A stretch of DNA of 64,000 bases from Synechococcus sp. Tobar12-5m-g. Its GTDB lineage: Bacteria; Cyanobacteriota; Cyanobacteriia; PCC-6307; Cyanobiaceae. Made by a program: the position numbers and the translations under genes. Shown here one piece after another: positions 42,428-52,073 of the stretch; position 1 is the stretch's first letter, and each line of letters begins with the position of its first letter. Below the pieces are notes generated by a model, which worked only from the letters and a program-made list of their open reading frames with translations, made no database searches and was not told the DNA's origin. The stretch is taken from the NCBI RefSeq assembly GCF_024345415.1, contig NZ_JAGQBB010000002.1:124001-188000 (forward strand), read 5' to 3'.

Positions 42428-43990
42428 ATGACGGTGGCGTTGCCGAAGAGTGCAACACGCGACCTACGCGGCTTTCTCGCCCTGCTCGAGGAGCGGGGCC
42501 AGTTGCGGCGGATCACCGCCCCCGTCGACCCCGATCTGGAGCTGGCCGCGATCGCCGACCGGGTGCTGGCCCGGGGCGGACCGGGTCTGCTGTTTGAGAA
42601 CGTGATTGGTAGCCCGATGCCCGTGGCGGTGAATCTGCTCGGCACCGTGCAGCGGGTGGTGTGGAGCATGGGGATGGAGCGGGCTGAGCAACTCGAAGAC
42701 CTGGGTGAACGACTCGCCCTGCTGCAGCAGCCCCGCCCACCGAAGGGGCTCAAGGAGGCGATGCGCTTCGGGGGCGTGCTCTGGGATGTGATCAAGGCCC
42801 GTCCCGACCGCGACCTGATCCCCCCCTGCCACCAGCAGGTGTTCAAGGGTGAGGCGGTGAATCTCGACAGCCTGCCGCTGCTGCGCCCCTGGCCGGGTGA
42901 TGCCGGCGGGGTGATCACCCTCGGCCTGGTGATCACCAAGGATCCCGAAACCGGCGTGCCCAACGTGGGGGTCTACCGGTTGCAGCGCCAGTCGGCAAAC
43001 ACGATGACCGTGCACTGGCTCTCGGTGCGGGGCGGAGCCCGGCACCTTCGCAAGGCGGCGGCCCTGGGCAGGCCCCTGGAGGTGGCGGTGGCGATCGGCG
43101 TGCACCCGTTGCTGGTGATGGCGGCGGCCACTCCGATCCCGGTGCAGCTCAGCGAGTGGCTGTTCGCCGGGATCTATGCCGGCGAGGGGGTGCGGCTGGC
43201 GAAGTGCAAGACCGTGGATCTGGAGGTGCCCTCCCACAGCGAAGTGGTGCTGGAGGGCACGATCAGCCCCGGCGAGGAGCGGCCCGATGGCCCCTTCGGC
43301 GACCACATGGGCTTCTACGGCGGTGTGGAAGCCTCGCCTCTGGTGCGCTTCCAGTGCGTCACCCAAAGGAAGAACCCGGTGTTCCTCACCACCTTCAGCG
43401 GCCGGCCCCCCAAGGAGGAGGCGATGCTGGCGATCGCCCTGAACCGCATCTACACGCCGATCCTGCGCCAGCAGATTCCCGAGATCGTTGATTTCTTCCT
43501 GCCGATGGAGGGGCTCAGCTACAAGCTGGCCGTGATCGCCATCGACAAGGCCTATCCAGGTCAGGCCAAGCGGGCGTCGATGGCCTTCTGGAGCGCTTTG
43601 CCCCAGTTCACTTACACCAAATTCGTGGTGGTGGTCGATCAGGCCATCAACATCCGCGACCCGCGCCAGGTGATCTGGGCGATCAGCGCCCAGGTGGATC
43701 CCCAGCGGGATCTGTTCGTGCTCGAAGACACCCCCTTCGACTCGCTCGACTTCGCCAGTGAGCGGCTGGGGCTGGGCGGCCGACTGGCGATTGACGCCAC
43801 CACCAAGATCGGTCCGGAGAAGCGCCACGCCTGGGGCGAACCGCTCAGCCGCCCGGGAGATCTGGAGGCCCACATCGATGGGCGCTGGGCCGAACTTGGC
43901 CTGGCCGACCTGGGCGCCGGCGACCCCGACCCCGTTCTGTTCGGCTACACCCTGGAGCACGTGCTGGAGCGGCTGGCCGTCCGGCGCTGA
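42428..43990 (+). CDS. ubiD: UbiD-family decarboxylase
   Basis: 520 residues, typical for UbiD. Motifs: LRGFLALLEERGQLRRI at the N-terminus, GVYRLQRQSANTMTVHW, AGEGVRLAKCKTVDLEVPSH and EGTISPGEERPDGPFGDHMG with the conserved acidic residues of the prenylated-FMN site. In cyanobacteria the likely role is decarboxylation of 3-polyprenyl-4-hydroxybenzoate for plastoquinone, consistent with sds a few kilobases away. The Rrf2 gene starts at its last base (TGATG). Confidence 0.93.
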   Translation: MTVALPKSATRDLRGFLALLEERGQLRRITAPVDPDLELAAIADRVLARGGPGLLFENVIGSPMPVAVNLLGTVQRVVWSMGMERAEQLEDLGERLALLQQPRPPKGLKEAMRFGGVLWDVIKARPDRDLIPPCHQQVFKGEAVNLDSLPLLRPWPGDAGGVITLGLVITKDPETGVPNVGVYRLQRQSANTMTVHWLSVRGGARHLRKAAALGRPLEVAVAIGVHPLLVMAAATPIPVQLSEWLFAGIYAGEGVRLAKCKTVDLEVPSHSEVVLEGTISPGEERPDGPFGDHMGFYGGVEASPLVRFQCVTQRKNPVFLTTFSGRPPKEEAMLAIALNRIYTPILRQQIPEIVDFFLPMEGLSYKLAVIAIDKAYPGQAKRASMAFWSALPQFTYTKFVVVVDQAINIRDPRQVIWAISAQVDPQRDLFVLEDTPFDSLDFASERLGLGGRLAIDATTKIGPEKRHAWGEPLSRPGDLEAHIDGRWAELGLADLGAGDPDPVLFGYTLEHVLERLAVRR

Positions 43991-44481
43991 TGCTGAAGCG
44001 GCGCGGCCTCTATGCCCTTCGGGCCCTGCTGGAGCTGGCCCTCGATCCCGGGGCCTGGCGATCCGTCCAGCAGCTTGCCGCCGCTCAGTCCATCCCTGCC
44101 CCCATGCTGGAGCAGCTGTTGCTGCAGCTGCGGCGGGCCGGCCTGGTGGAGGCGCGGCGGGGCCGCAGCGGCGGCTATCGCCTCACCCGCCCGGCTGCGT
44201 CCATCCCCCTGGCCGAGTTGCTCCAGGCGGTGTCTGCGGATCCTGCGGTGGATCTTGCGATGGACCCGGCGGTGGAGATCGCAGAGCCCCTCGATGCTTG
44301 GCCTGGCTGGAATCCAGGCGACCTCTCACGGGCAGGTGATCGGGTGGTGATGGCGCTGGAGCGCCGGCTGCGTCAGGCCCTGCAGCGGGAACTCGCCGAA
44401 CTCACCCTGGAGGAACTCGTTTTCGATCTGCGCAGTTGGCAGGAATGTCTGCGGGAGGACGGTGGGCTCATGCTGGGTTGA
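43990..44481 (+). CDS. Rrf2-family transcriptional regulator
   Basis: 163 residues. N-terminal winged helix (RGLYALRALLELALDPGAWR, SIPAPMLEQLLLQLRRAGLV, EARRGRSGGYRLTRPA). The cysteine triad that binds a Fe-S cluster in IscR/NsrR is absent; only one Cys occurs near the C-terminus, so it is not an Fe-S sensor of that type. Overlaps the ubiD stop by one base and is probably cotranscribed. Confidence 0.88.
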   Translation: MLKRRGLYALRALLELALDPGAWRSVQQLAAAQSIPAPMLEQLLLQLRRAGLVEARRGRSGGYRLTRPAASIPLAELLQAVSADPAVDLAMDPAVEIAEPLDAWPGWNPGDLSRAGDRVVMALERRLRQALQRELAELTLEELVFDLRSWQECLREDGGLMLG

Positions 44482-44482
44482 G

Positions 44483-45199
44483 TCAGCCCAGGTAGCTGGC
44501 CCGCAGGGCGTCATTGGCGAGCAGCTCGGCGGCACTCCCCCGCAGGCTCACGCTGCCCGCCTCCAGCACAACGCCCCGATCGGCGATGGCCAGGGCGGCG
44601 AGGGCGTTCTGCTCCACCAGCAGGATCGTGAGGCCGTCGCGGCGCAGCTCCGCCAGGATCGCCATCACCTCCGCCACCAGCTTGGGAGCGAGCCCCAGAC
44701 TGGGTTCATCCAGCAGCAGCAGCTCTGGGCGGCCCATCAACGACCGGGCGATTGCAAGCATCTGCTGCTCGCCGCCGGAGAGGCTGCCGGCCCGTTGTCC
44801 GCGCCGCTCCGCCAGCCTGGGAAAGCGCTCGTAGCAGCGCTCCAGATCGGCGCGGATGCCTTGCCGATCGCGGCGCAGATAGGCGCCCAGCTCGAGGTTG
44901 GTGGCCACGCTCTGGCGTGCCAGCACCCGCCGCCCCTCCGGGCAGTGGCCGATGCCCAGGCGCACCGTGCCCTCCGTGGACGCCCTGGCCAGGGGCCTCC
45001 CCCGCCAAGTGATCCCACCTGCCGAGGGGCGCACCAGACGGGAGATCGCCCGCAGGGTGGTGCTCTTGCCGGCGCCATTGGAGCCCAGCAGGGCCACCAG
45101 TTCGCCCGGGTGCATCTCCAGATCCAGCTCGCGCAGGGCCTGGACGTTCCCATAGCGGACCGCCAGGCCAGTAAGGGCCAGTAGGGGAGTGCCGCTCAT
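44483..45199 (-). CDS. livF: Branched-chain/neutral amino-acid ABC transporter ATPase (LivF-like)
   Basis: 238 residues. Walker A GSNGAGKST, signature LSGGEQQMLAIAR, Walker B ELLLLDEPSLGLAP, H-loop VEQNALAALA. One of two ATPases of a HAAT-type importer. It overlaps livG by 4 bases (ATGA). The Rrf2 gene converges on it with only 1 bp between their stops. UrtE of a urea transporter is a related alternative, but the binding protein does not suggest it. Confidence 0.92.
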   Translation of the reverse strand: MSGTPLLALTGLAVRYGNVQALRELDLEMHPGELVALLGSNGAGKSTTLRAISRLVRPSAGGITWRGRPLARASTEGTVRLGIGHCPEGRRVLARQSVATNLELGAYLRRDRQGIRADLERCYERFPRLAERRGQRAGSLSGGEQQMLAIARSLMGRPELLLLDEPSLGLAPKLVAEVMAILAELRRDGLTILLVEQNALAALAIADRGVVLEAGSVSLRGSAAELLANDALRASYLG

Positions 45200-45978
45200 C
45201 CGTCGACCCCCAGGTAGGCGGCGATCACGGCCGGATCGCGGCGCACGGCTTCCGGGGGGCCTTCGGCGATCCGCTCGCCGAAATTGAGCACGGCGATGCG
45301 GTCGCAGAGGCGCATCATCAGCGGCACGTGGTGCTCGATCACCAGCACGGTGAGGGCGAACTGCTGGCGCAGCCGCTGAATCAGGCCGCAGAGCTCCTCC
45401 TTCTCGCCTGGGTTCATGCCGGCGGCCGGCTCATCGAGCAGCAGCAAGCGCGGGGCGGTGGCCAGGGCCCGGGCGATCTCCAGCCGGCGCTGCAGCCCAT
45501 AGGGCAGGCTCGCGGCCGGTTGATGGAACTGTTCCGCCAGATCCAGCAATTCCAGCAGCTCCAGGGCCTGAAGGCGGAGCTTCGCCTGCTGGAGTCGGAA
45601 GCCCGGCCGGGCCAGCAGGGCGCCGACCAGGGAAGAGCGGCCCCTGTGGTGCAGCCCCACCAGCACGTTCTCCAGGCAGCTGAGCGGGCCGAACAGGCGC
45701 AGATTCTGGAAGGTGCGGGCGATCCCCAGCCGGTTGACCCTGTCCTCGCTCAGGCCACGGATGGGTTCTCCCCGCCAGAGGATCCGACCGGCGCTGGGCG
45801 GGGTGACGCCGGAGATCAGGTTGAACAGGGTGGTCTTGCCGGCGCCGTTGGGGCCGATCAGCCCCAGGATCTCCCCCTCCTCCACCCGCACGGACACCCG
45901 GTTGAGGGCCAGGAGGCCGCCGAAGCGGCGGCTGATGTCCTCGAGTTCCAGCAGGGGCGGCGGTGGTGGGGGTGTCAT
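45196..45978 (-). CDS. livG: Branched-chain/neutral amino-acid ABC transporter ATPase (LivG-like)
   Basis: 260 residues from ATG 45978 (MTPPPPPPLLELEDISRRFG). Walker A GPNGAGKTT, Walker B LLLLDEPAAGMNPGE, H-loop IEHHVPLMM, and the LivG-type LFNLISGVTPPSAG. The signature region reads LPYGLQRRLEIARAL, as usual in LivG. The start is chosen because it overlaps the permease stop by 4 bases; longer upstream frames read antisense-like residues. Confidence 0.92.
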   Translation of the reverse strand: MTPPPPPPLLELEDISRRFGGLLALNRVSVRVEEGEILGLIGPNGAGKTTLFNLISGVTPPSAGRILWRGEPIRGLSEDRVNRLGIARTFQNLRLFGPLSCLENVLVGLHHRGRSSLVGALLARPGFRLQQAKLRLQALELLELLDLAEQFHQPAASLPYGLQRRLEIARALATAPRLLLLDEPAAGMNPGEKEELCGLIQRLRQQFALTVLVIEHHVPLMMRLCDRIAVLNFGERIAEGPPEAVRRDPAVIAAYLGVDG

Positions 45979-46862
45979 CGGCCCTGGCTTTTCCATGCCC
46001 GCCCCAGCCAGTCCAGCCGCTCCGGCGTGATCAGGCCCTGAGGAAACAGGGCCGGGCCGATCAGGATCACCAGCCCGAAGACGATCAGGCGCAGGTCGCC
46101 CACCGGCCGCAGCAGCTCCGGCAGGGCGGTGAGCACCAGCCCGCCGACCACCGGCCCCAACCAGGTGCGGGAGCCGCCGAAGACGACGAAGGCCAGGGTG
46201 GTGATGCTGGCGTCGAAACTGCCCTGGCGGGCGTTCCAGGTGTTGAGGAAGTGGGCCGCCACCACCCCGGCCAGGGCAGCGATCACAGCGCTGAGCACGA
46301 AGGCCGTGAGCTTCACCTCGGTGGTGGCGATCCCCATGCAACGGGCAGCCAGCTCATCTTCCCGGATCGCGGCCATCGCCCGTCCCAGGCGCATGCGATC
46401 CAGCCGGGCGCAGATCCAGCACCAGGCCGCCAGCAGCAGGACTGTGAAGGCCAGATAGCCGCCGGGTCCGGCGAAGGGCTGGGGGATGGCGAAGATCCCC
46501 ACCGCTCCACCGCTCCATTCCAGATTCAGGTTGAGCACCCGCAGCATTTCCACCAGGGCGATGGTGGCGATGGCCAGGTAGATGCCGCGCAGTTGCAACA
46601 CCGGCCGTCCCACCAGCAGCGCCACGGCCCCGGCCACCAGGGCCGCCACCCCCATCTCCAGCAGCAGGGAGGGCAGTGGGTACGTGGCTGCCGCTCCGCC
46701 CAGCGCCTGCCAGCGGGTGGAGAGCAGGGCCGCCACGTAGCCGCCGATCGCGTAGAAGCCCGGCGTGGCCAGCGAGAGCTGGCCGCAGCGCAGCGGCAGC
46801 GACACCGAGAGCGCCAGCAGGGCAGCCAGGCCCATCTGCACCAGCAGGGAGAGCCCGCTCAC
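45975..46862 (-). CDS. livM: Branched-chain/neutral amino-acid ABC transporter permease (LivM-like)
   Basis: 295 residues, about eight hydrophobic segments. The LivM hallmark is near the start: LLALSVSLPLRCGQLSLATPGFYAIGGYVAALL, in shorter pieces LRCGQLSLATPGFYAIGGY. The C-terminal part has RTWLGPVVGGLVLTALPELL. Pairs with LivH to form the channel. It overlaps both neighbours by 4 bases. Confidence 0.92.
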   Translation of the reverse strand: MSGLSLLVQMGLAALLALSVSLPLRCGQLSLATPGFYAIGGYVAALLSTRWQALGGAAATYPLPSLLLEMGVAALVAGAVALLVGRPVLQLRGIYLAIATIALVEMLRVLNLNLEWSGGAVGIFAIPQPFAGPGGYLAFTVLLLAAWCWICARLDRMRLGRAMAAIREDELAARCMGIATTEVKLTAFVLSAVIAALAGVVAAHFLNTWNARQGSFDASITTLAFVVFGGSRTWLGPVVGGLVLTALPELLRPVGDLRLIVFGLVILIGPALFPQGLITPERLDWLGRAWKSQGR

Positions 46863-47791
46863 ACCTTGCTGCTCTGGGGTCTGCCCAGCAGCCCCTGGGG
46901 CCGAAGCATCAGCATCAGGAACAGGAAGGCATAGGCCACGCCGTCCTTGGTGCCGGAGAACTCGGCCGGCACCAGCGCCTCGGCCAGGCCCACCACCAGG
47001 CCCCCCAGAACGGCCCCCGGCACGCTGCCCAGGCCGCCCAGCACCAGCACCCCGAGGCCCTTGAGGCCGAAGCCAATGCCGAAGTAGGGCCCTGCGATGC
47101 TCACACTCAGGCCCACCAGGCCGCCTGCCACCCCGGCCAGAAAGCCGCTGATCGCGAAGGCCAGGCGAATCATCGACCCGGCAGGGATGCCCAGCAGCCT
47201 GGCCATCAGCGGATCTTCCGAGACCGCCTGCAACGCCTTGCCGCTGCGACTGCGCTCCAGCCAGAGGGTGAGGACCACGAGCACCAGGGCGGCGATGCCC
47301 ATCAGCAGCAGCTGCACGGTGCGCACCGTCGCTCCCCCCAGGTTCACGGCGGCGGGCAACCCCGCCAGGGTGCCGGCCGGGATGGCGTAGCTCTCGGCTC
47401 CCATCAGGATCTGCACCAGGTTCACCAGCACCACGCCGGCGCCAAGGCTGGAGATCAGGGTGAGCAGGGGGTCGGACCGTTGCCGGCGGAGGGGGGCGAA
47501 GGCGGTGGCCTCCACCAGCAGGCTCACCAGGGCGGCGCCGAGCCCGGCCACGGCCAGGGCCAGCCAGAAGGGCAGGGCGAACGGCAACCGAAAGCCGGCC
47601 AGGGCGCCGTTGGCGCCCACCGGCCCGCCGATCAGCAGATAGGTGAAGTAGGCCCCGAGGGTGAAGACGGCGCCATGGGCGAAATTGATCACCCCCAGCA
47701 CCGAGAACACCAGGGTGTAGCCGAGGGCAAACAGGGCGTACACCGCACCGGCGGAGAGGCCGTTGACCAGGATCTGGAGCAGGTGGTCCAA
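46859..47791 (-). CDS. livH: Branched-chain/neutral amino-acid ABC transporter permease (LivH-like)
   Basis: 310 residues. N-terminal ILVNGLSAGAVYALFALGYT and GVINFAHGAVFTLGAYFTYL are the LivH/BPD_transp_2 signature; the later GGLGSVPGAVLGGLVVGLAE motif contacts the ATPase. Multi-TM inner-membrane permease. The binding-protein gene lies 22 bp upstream on the same strand. Confidence 0.93.
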   Translation of the reverse strand: MDHLLQILVNGLSAGAVYALFALGYTLVFSVLGVINFAHGAVFTLGAYFTYLLIGGPVGANGALAGFRLPFALPFWLALAVAGLGAALVSLLVEATAFAPLRRQRSDPLLTLISSLGAGVVLVNLVQILMGAESYAIPAGTLAGLPAAVNLGGATVRTVQLLLMGIAALVLVVLTLWLERSRSGKALQAVSEDPLMARLLGIPAGSMIRLAFAISGFLAGVAGGLVGLSVSIAGPYFGIGFGLKGLGVLVLGGLGSVPGAVLGGLVVGLAEALVPAEFSGTKDGVAYAFLFLMLMLRPQGLLGRPQSSKV

Positions 47792-47813
47792 GGGGGAGGG
47801 GTTGCGGCTGCGG

Positions 47814-49049
47814 CTAGGGCGGGGATCCGTTCAGCAGCGCGAAGCGTCCGCTGCGGCCATCCGGTTGCATCCGCACCTGGGCCACATAGAAGTTCTTCTG
47901 CACCACCTCGCCGTCGGGGGTGAAGCTGATTTCTCCCAGAGGGGTGTCGTAACGGCCACCCAGCAGCTCGGCCATCAGGGCCGTGCGGGCCTCCGCCAGT
48001 TTGAGTGCGCCCAGGGGCTGCCGCCGGTTCAGCCGCTCCAGGGCCTCGGCCACCACCTGGAAGGCGGTGAAGGCCTGGGCGGTGAGCTGGGGCGGGATCG
48101 CCCCCCCCTTGGCCTGCTTGTAAAGCTTGAGAAAGGTTTGGTTGATCGGCGTGGCCAGTTCGGGGCTGTAGGCCTGCGCGATCAGGATGCCGTCACAGCT
48201 TGCCTGGCAGATCGGATAGATGTTCGGCGTGTTCATGCCGTTGCCCACCACGATCGCGCCCTTGTAGCCCAGTTCCCGCAACTGGCGGATCAGGTTGCCG
48301 CCATCCACCGCCTGGGCCGAGATCACGATCAGATCGGGGTGGAGCCGCAGGGCGGCGGTGATCTGATTCTGGAAGTCCTGGTCGTTGAGCTGGGTGCGCT
48401 GCACCGTGACTGGCTTCAGCCCCTTGGTGGTGAGGGCCTTCTGAAAGATGGTGGTTTCGGAGGTGCTGTAGGCATCGTCCTGGGCATAGAACACCGCCGC
48501 CCGGCTGATGCCGGGATTCAGTTCCAAGGCCTTGGCAATCGAAAGCGGTGCGATCACCGCACTCGACGCCGACACCCGGCTGATGAAGCTGCCGATCTGG
48601 GGGATCCCCACGGCGGTGTTGGAGGGGGCCACCACGGGCACGCCTCGGCGCTGGGCGATCGGATCGGCAGCGAAGGCCTGCTGGGAGAGGGTGGGGCCAA
48701 TCAGAGCCACCACGCCGGCATCGATCAGCAGGTTGAAGGCCTGGCTGGCACCCTGCTCATCGCCGCCGCCGTCTTCGATCCGCAGCCGCACCGGCTTGCC
48801 GCCGATGCCTCCGGCTTGGCCTCCCAGGCCAGGGCCGTTGAACCAGCGCTGGGCGAGGTCCAGGCCGATCTGTTGATCCTGGCCGTAGGCATTGGCGTTG
48901 CTGGTGAGGGCCAGCACCGCTCCCACCGGCACCCCGCCGCTGAGATTCAGCGGTTGCTGGCTGCCGTCGGAGCCACAGGCCGCCAGCACCGAAACGACCC
49001 CCAGGAGCGCCGCGGCCAGGGCGGGAAGAGACACCAGACGAGAGCCCAT
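47814..49049 (-). CDS. Branched-chain amino-acid-type periplasmic binding lipoprotein
   Basis: 411 residues. Lipoprotein signal with lipobox LAAC (ALLGVVSVLAAC). Type I periplasmic fold: AVLALTSNANAYGQDQQIGL, VALIGPTLSQQAFAADP, FYAQDDAYSTSETTIFQKAL. It should capture the substrate for the four downstream liv-like genes; the set resembles the Nat systems for neutral amino acids in cyanobacteria. Exact ligand unknown. hemL lies 5 bp upstream, so the transporter may be read from the hemL transcript. Confidence 0.9.
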   Translation of the reverse strand: MGSRLVSLPALAAALLGVVSVLAACGSDGSQQPLNLSGGVPVGAVLALTSNANAYGQDQQIGLDLAQRWFNGPGLGGQAGGIGGKPVRLRIEDGGGDEQGASQAFNLLIDAGVVALIGPTLSQQAFAADPIAQRRGVPVVAPSNTAVGIPQIGSFISRVSASSAVIAPLSIAKALELNPGISRAAVFYAQDDAYSTSETTIFQKALTTKGLKPVTVQRTQLNDQDFQNQITAALRLHPDLIVISAQAVDGGNLIRQLRELGYKGAIVVGNGMNTPNIYPICQASCDGILIAQAYSPELATPINQTFLKLYKQAKGGAIPPQLTAQAFTAFQVVAEALERLNRRQPLGALKLAEARTALMAELLGGRYDTPLGEISFTPDGEVVQKNFYVAQVRMQPDGRSGRFALLNGSPP

Positions 49050-49054
49050 GCCGC

Positions 49055-50419
49055 TCAGGCGATCGCGGCGAAGCTGGCGCGGAAGGCGGCCAGGGTCATG
49101 TCGATGTCCTCGTCGGAATGGGCCAGGGAGGTGAAGCCAGCCTCGAAGGCGCTCGGCGCCAGATACACGCCGCGCTCGAGCATGGCCTGGTGCAGGCGGC
49201 CAAAGCGGGCGGTGTCTGCCGCCTTGGCGTCCTCGAAATTGTGGACGGGGCCCTCGCAGAGGAAGAAGCCGAACATGGCGCTGATCGAACCGCCGTTGAT
49301 CGGCCGGCCGGCCTCCCGGGCGGCCGCCAGGATGCCGGCGGAGAGCCGCTGGGTGACCGCCTCTAAGCGCTCGTAGGTGCCGGGCTGTTTCAGGAGTTCG
49401 AGGGTTTTGATCCCGGCCGTCATCGCCAGGGGATTGCCGCTGAGGGTTCCCGCCTGGTACATCGGCCCGGCGGGGGCCACGAGCGCCATGATGTCGGCGC
49501 GGCCGCCATAGGCCCCTACCGGCAGGCCGCCGCCGATCACCTTGCCCATCGTGGTGAGGTCGGGGGTGACTCCGAACTTCGCCTGGGCGCCGCCGTAGGC
49601 GATCCGGAAACCAGTCATCACCTCATCGAAGGTGAGCAGGGCGCCGTGCTCGGTGGTGAGCTCCCGCAGCCCCTCAAGGAAGCCGGGTTCGGGGGTGATG
49701 AACCCGGCGTTCCCCACCACCGGCTCGAGGATCACCCCGGCGATCTCTCCGGGGTTGTCGGCGAACAGCTGTTTCACCGATTCCAGGCAGTTGTAGGGGG
49801 CGGTGAGGGTGTTCGCCGTGGTGCTCTTCGGCACACCAGGAGAATCGGGCAGGCCGAGGGTGGCGACGCCCGACCCCGCCTTGACCAGGAACATGTCGGC
49901 GTGGCCGTGATAGCAGCCTTCGAACTTGATCAGCTTCTCGCGGCCGGTGAAGGCTCGCATCAAGCGCAGCACCGACATGCAGGCTTCGGTGCCGGAGTTC
50001 ACGAAGCGCACCATCTCCACGCTCGGCACGGCCTCGATCACCATCTCCGCCAAGGTGTTCTCCAGGGCGCAGGGGGCGCCGAAGCTGGTGCCCTTCTCGA
50101 GCGCCTGGTGGAGGGCGGCAATCACCTCCGGGTGGGCATGGCCGCAGATCGCTGGCCCCCAACTGCCGATGTAATCGATGTAGCGGTTGCCATCCACATC
50201 CCAGGCGTAGGCCCCACTGACCCGGTCGAAGACGATCGGCTGGCCGCCCACCGAGCGGAAGGCCCGCACCGGCGAACTCACCCCACCCGGCATCAGGTTC
50301 AGCGCGGCACGGAAGATGTCCTGGGAACGGGTGGTGTTCAGGGCTGGAGCCGAGACGGGGGCCGATGTCAAAGCGCACTCCGCGGGTGTTGGGGGCGGCC
50401 GCTTGATTGCAACAGCCAT
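49055..50419 (-). CDS. hemL: Glutamate-1-semialdehyde 2,1-aminomutase
   Basis: 454 residues. Class III aminotransferase: [14 protein letters not shown] at the N-terminus, [29 protein letters not shown] and PLP-binding K293 in [10 protein letters not shown]. It converts glutamate-1-semialdehyde to 5-aminolevulinate, the first committed tetrapyrrole precursor. The first ~25 residues are Ala/Pro-rich and variable; a start nearer Leu27-Asn28 is possible. Divergent from glcD across 84 bp. Confidence 0.96.
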   Translation of the reverse strand: MAVAIKRPPPTPAECALTSAPVSAPALNTTRSQDIFRAALNLMPGGVSSPVRAFRSVGGQPIVFDRVSGAYAWDVDGNRYIDYIGSWGPAICGHAHPEVIAALHQALEKGTSFGAPCALENTLAEMVIEAVPSVEMVRFVNSGTEACMSVLRLMRAFTGREKLIKFEGCYHGHADMFLVKAGSGVATLGLPDSPGVPKSTTANTLTAPYNCLESVKQLFADNPGEIAGVILEPVVGNAGFITPEPGFLEGLRELTTEHGALLTFDEVMTGFRIAYGGAQAKFGVTPDLTTMGKVIGGGLPVGAYGGRADIMALVAPAGPMYQAGTLSGNPLAMTAGIKTLELLKQPGTYERLEAVTQRLSAGILAAAREAGRPINGGSISAMFGFFLCEGPVHNFEDAKAADTARFGRLHQAMLERGVYLAPSAFEAGFTSLAHSDEDIDMTLAAFRASFAAIA

Positions 50420-50503
50420 TTCCCATCCTTACGCAGGATCCGACCAATCCGTCCAGCCGGTGCCGGCTCGGTAAAGTCCCGATGGCTGAACCTGCTTCCG
50501 TTG

Positions 50504-52051
50504 GTGGATACGCCCAGCACTTCGAGCCTGCCCTGGGTGCGGATCGAACGACACCTGCGCCGGTTCCTTCCCGAGCGGTCGGTGGTGGCACGGCGCCAGG
50601 AGCTGCTCACCTACGACAGCGACGGCCTCACCCTGCACCGCCACCAGCCACCCCTGGTGGTGCTGCCGGAAACCACCGAGCAGGTGGCTGCCATCCTGCG
50701 CTGTTGCTGTGAGCTGGGAGTGCCGTTCGTGGCCCGCGGCAGCGGCACCGGTCTCTCGGGCGGGGCGGTGGTGGAACAGGAGGCCCTGCTCGTGGTCACC
50801 AGCCGCATGCGTTCGGTTCTGGCGGTGGACCTCGAGAACCAGCGCATCACTGTGCAGCCGGGCGTGATCAACAGCTGGGTCACCCGGGCGGTGAGTGGCG
50901 AGGGCTTCTATTACGCCCCGGACCCCTCCAGCCAGGTGGTCTGCAGCATCGGCGGCAACGTGGCCGAGAACGCCGGTGGGGTGCACTGCCTCAAGTACGG
51001 CGTCACCAGCAACCATGTGCTGGAGCTGGAGGTGGCGCTGCCCGATGGCACGGTCACCCGCCTCGGCGGGCCGCTGGCGGAGATGCCGGGACTCGACCTG
51101 CGCGGCGTGTTCATCGGCAGCGAGGGCACCCTCGGCATTGCCACCGCCATCACCCTGCGGCTGCTGCCTGCGCCCCAGACCGTTGAGGTGCTGCTGGCCG
51201 ATTTCAGCTCGATGGAGGCGGCCGGCGAAGCGGTGCGCACCGTCACGGCCGCGGCGGTTCTCCCGGCGGGCATGGAGATCATGGACAACTTCACGATCAA
51301 CGCCGTTGATGATCTGTTCGGCGTCGATGAGTATCCCCGCGATGCGGCGGCGGTGCTGCTGATCGAACTCGACGGCCGCAGCGAGGAGGTGCGGGCGGCG
51401 GCGGAGCGCACCAATGAACTCTGCCGCCAGGCGGGCGCCCGCTCGATCCGCCGGGCCCGCAGCGATGCCGATCGCGCCCAGCTCTGGAAAGGCCGCAAAT
51501 CCGCCTTCGCCGCCGTGGGCCGCATCACCCCCACCTATTACGTGCAGGACGGTGTGGTGCCCCGCAGCGCCCTGCCAGGCGTGCTGGCGGCGATCGAGGC
51601 GCTCAGCGCTGCCTACAGCTTGCCGGTGGCCAATGTGTTCCATGCCGGCGACGGCAATTTGCACCCGCTCATCCTTTACGACGCCAGCACCCCCGGAGTG
51701 CTGGCGCGGGTTCAGGATCTGGGCGCCGAGATCCTGCGCCTCTGCATCGACGCCGGCGGCAGCATCACCGGCGAGCATGGCGTGGGTTCCGACAAGCGCT
51801 GCTACCTCGACTGGATGTTCACCCCGGAGGATTTGGCCACCATGCAGCTGGTGCGCCGGGCCTTTGACCCGGAAGGCCGTGCCAATCCCGGCAAGTTGTT
51901 TCCCACCCCCCGCAGCTGTGGGGAGTCAGCGCGCCGGGGCCGCACCCTCCGCCTACCCAGCGAGGATGGTCTCCCTGGTGGTCTTGTGGGGTCCGCTGCG
52001 ATCGGTGGAAACGGGGCCGATGCCGTGAGCGAGACGGTGGAGGTGTTCTGA
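50504..52051 (+). CDS. glcD: Glycolate dehydrogenase FAD-binding subunit GlcD
   Basis: About 515 residues from GTG 50504. FAD_binding_4 domain with FVARGSGTGLSGGAVVEQEA and YYAPDPSSQVVCSIGGNVAE; FAD-oxidase C-terminal domain with VFHAGDGNLHPLILYD and GGSITGEHGVGSDKR. It oxidises glycolate in photorespiration, passing electrons to the quinone pool. A much longer open frame extends upstream to 49646 but is antisense to hemL. The start could also be TTG 50501. The last ~45 residues are Gly/Arg-rich and beyond the conserved domain. Confidence 0.93.
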   Translation: MDTPSTSSLPWVRIERHLRRFLPERSVVARRQELLTYDSDGLTLHRHQPPLVVLPETTEQVAAILRCCCELGVPFVARGSGTGLSGGAVVEQEALLVVTSRMRSVLAVDLENQRITVQPGVINSWVTRAVSGEGFYYAPDPSSQVVCSIGGNVAENAGGVHCLKYGVTSNHVLELEVALPDGTVTRLGGPLAEMPGLDLRGVFIGSEGTLGIATAITLRLLPAPQTVEVLLADFSSMEAAGEAVRTVTAAAVLPAGMEIMDNFTINAVDDLFGVDEYPRDAAAVLLIELDGRSEEVRAAAERTNELCRQAGARSIRRARSDADRAQLWKGRKSAFAAVGRITPTYYVQDGVVPRSALPGVLAAIEALSAAYSLPVANVFHAGDGNLHPLILYDASTPGVLARVQDLGAEILRLCIDAGGSITGEHGVGSDKRCYLDWMFTPEDLATMQLVRRAFDPEGRANPGKLFPTPRSCGESARRGRTLRLPSEDGLPGGLVGSAAIGGNGADAVSETVEVF

Positions 52052-52073
52052 GTCCCCCCAACGGCTTGTCACA

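Noticed and set aside
44483..49049. Assignment of the ABC transporter as a urea (Urt) system
   Set aside because: The binding protein is a LAAC lipoprotein of the branched-chain amino-acid type without recognised UrtA features, and no urease genes are nearby; an amino-acid role is the safer reading.
49646..50503. In-frame 286-codon extension at the N-terminus of glcD
   Set aside because: It is entirely antisense to hemL and its residues are typical of an antisense GC-rich shadow; GlcD homology begins after 50504.
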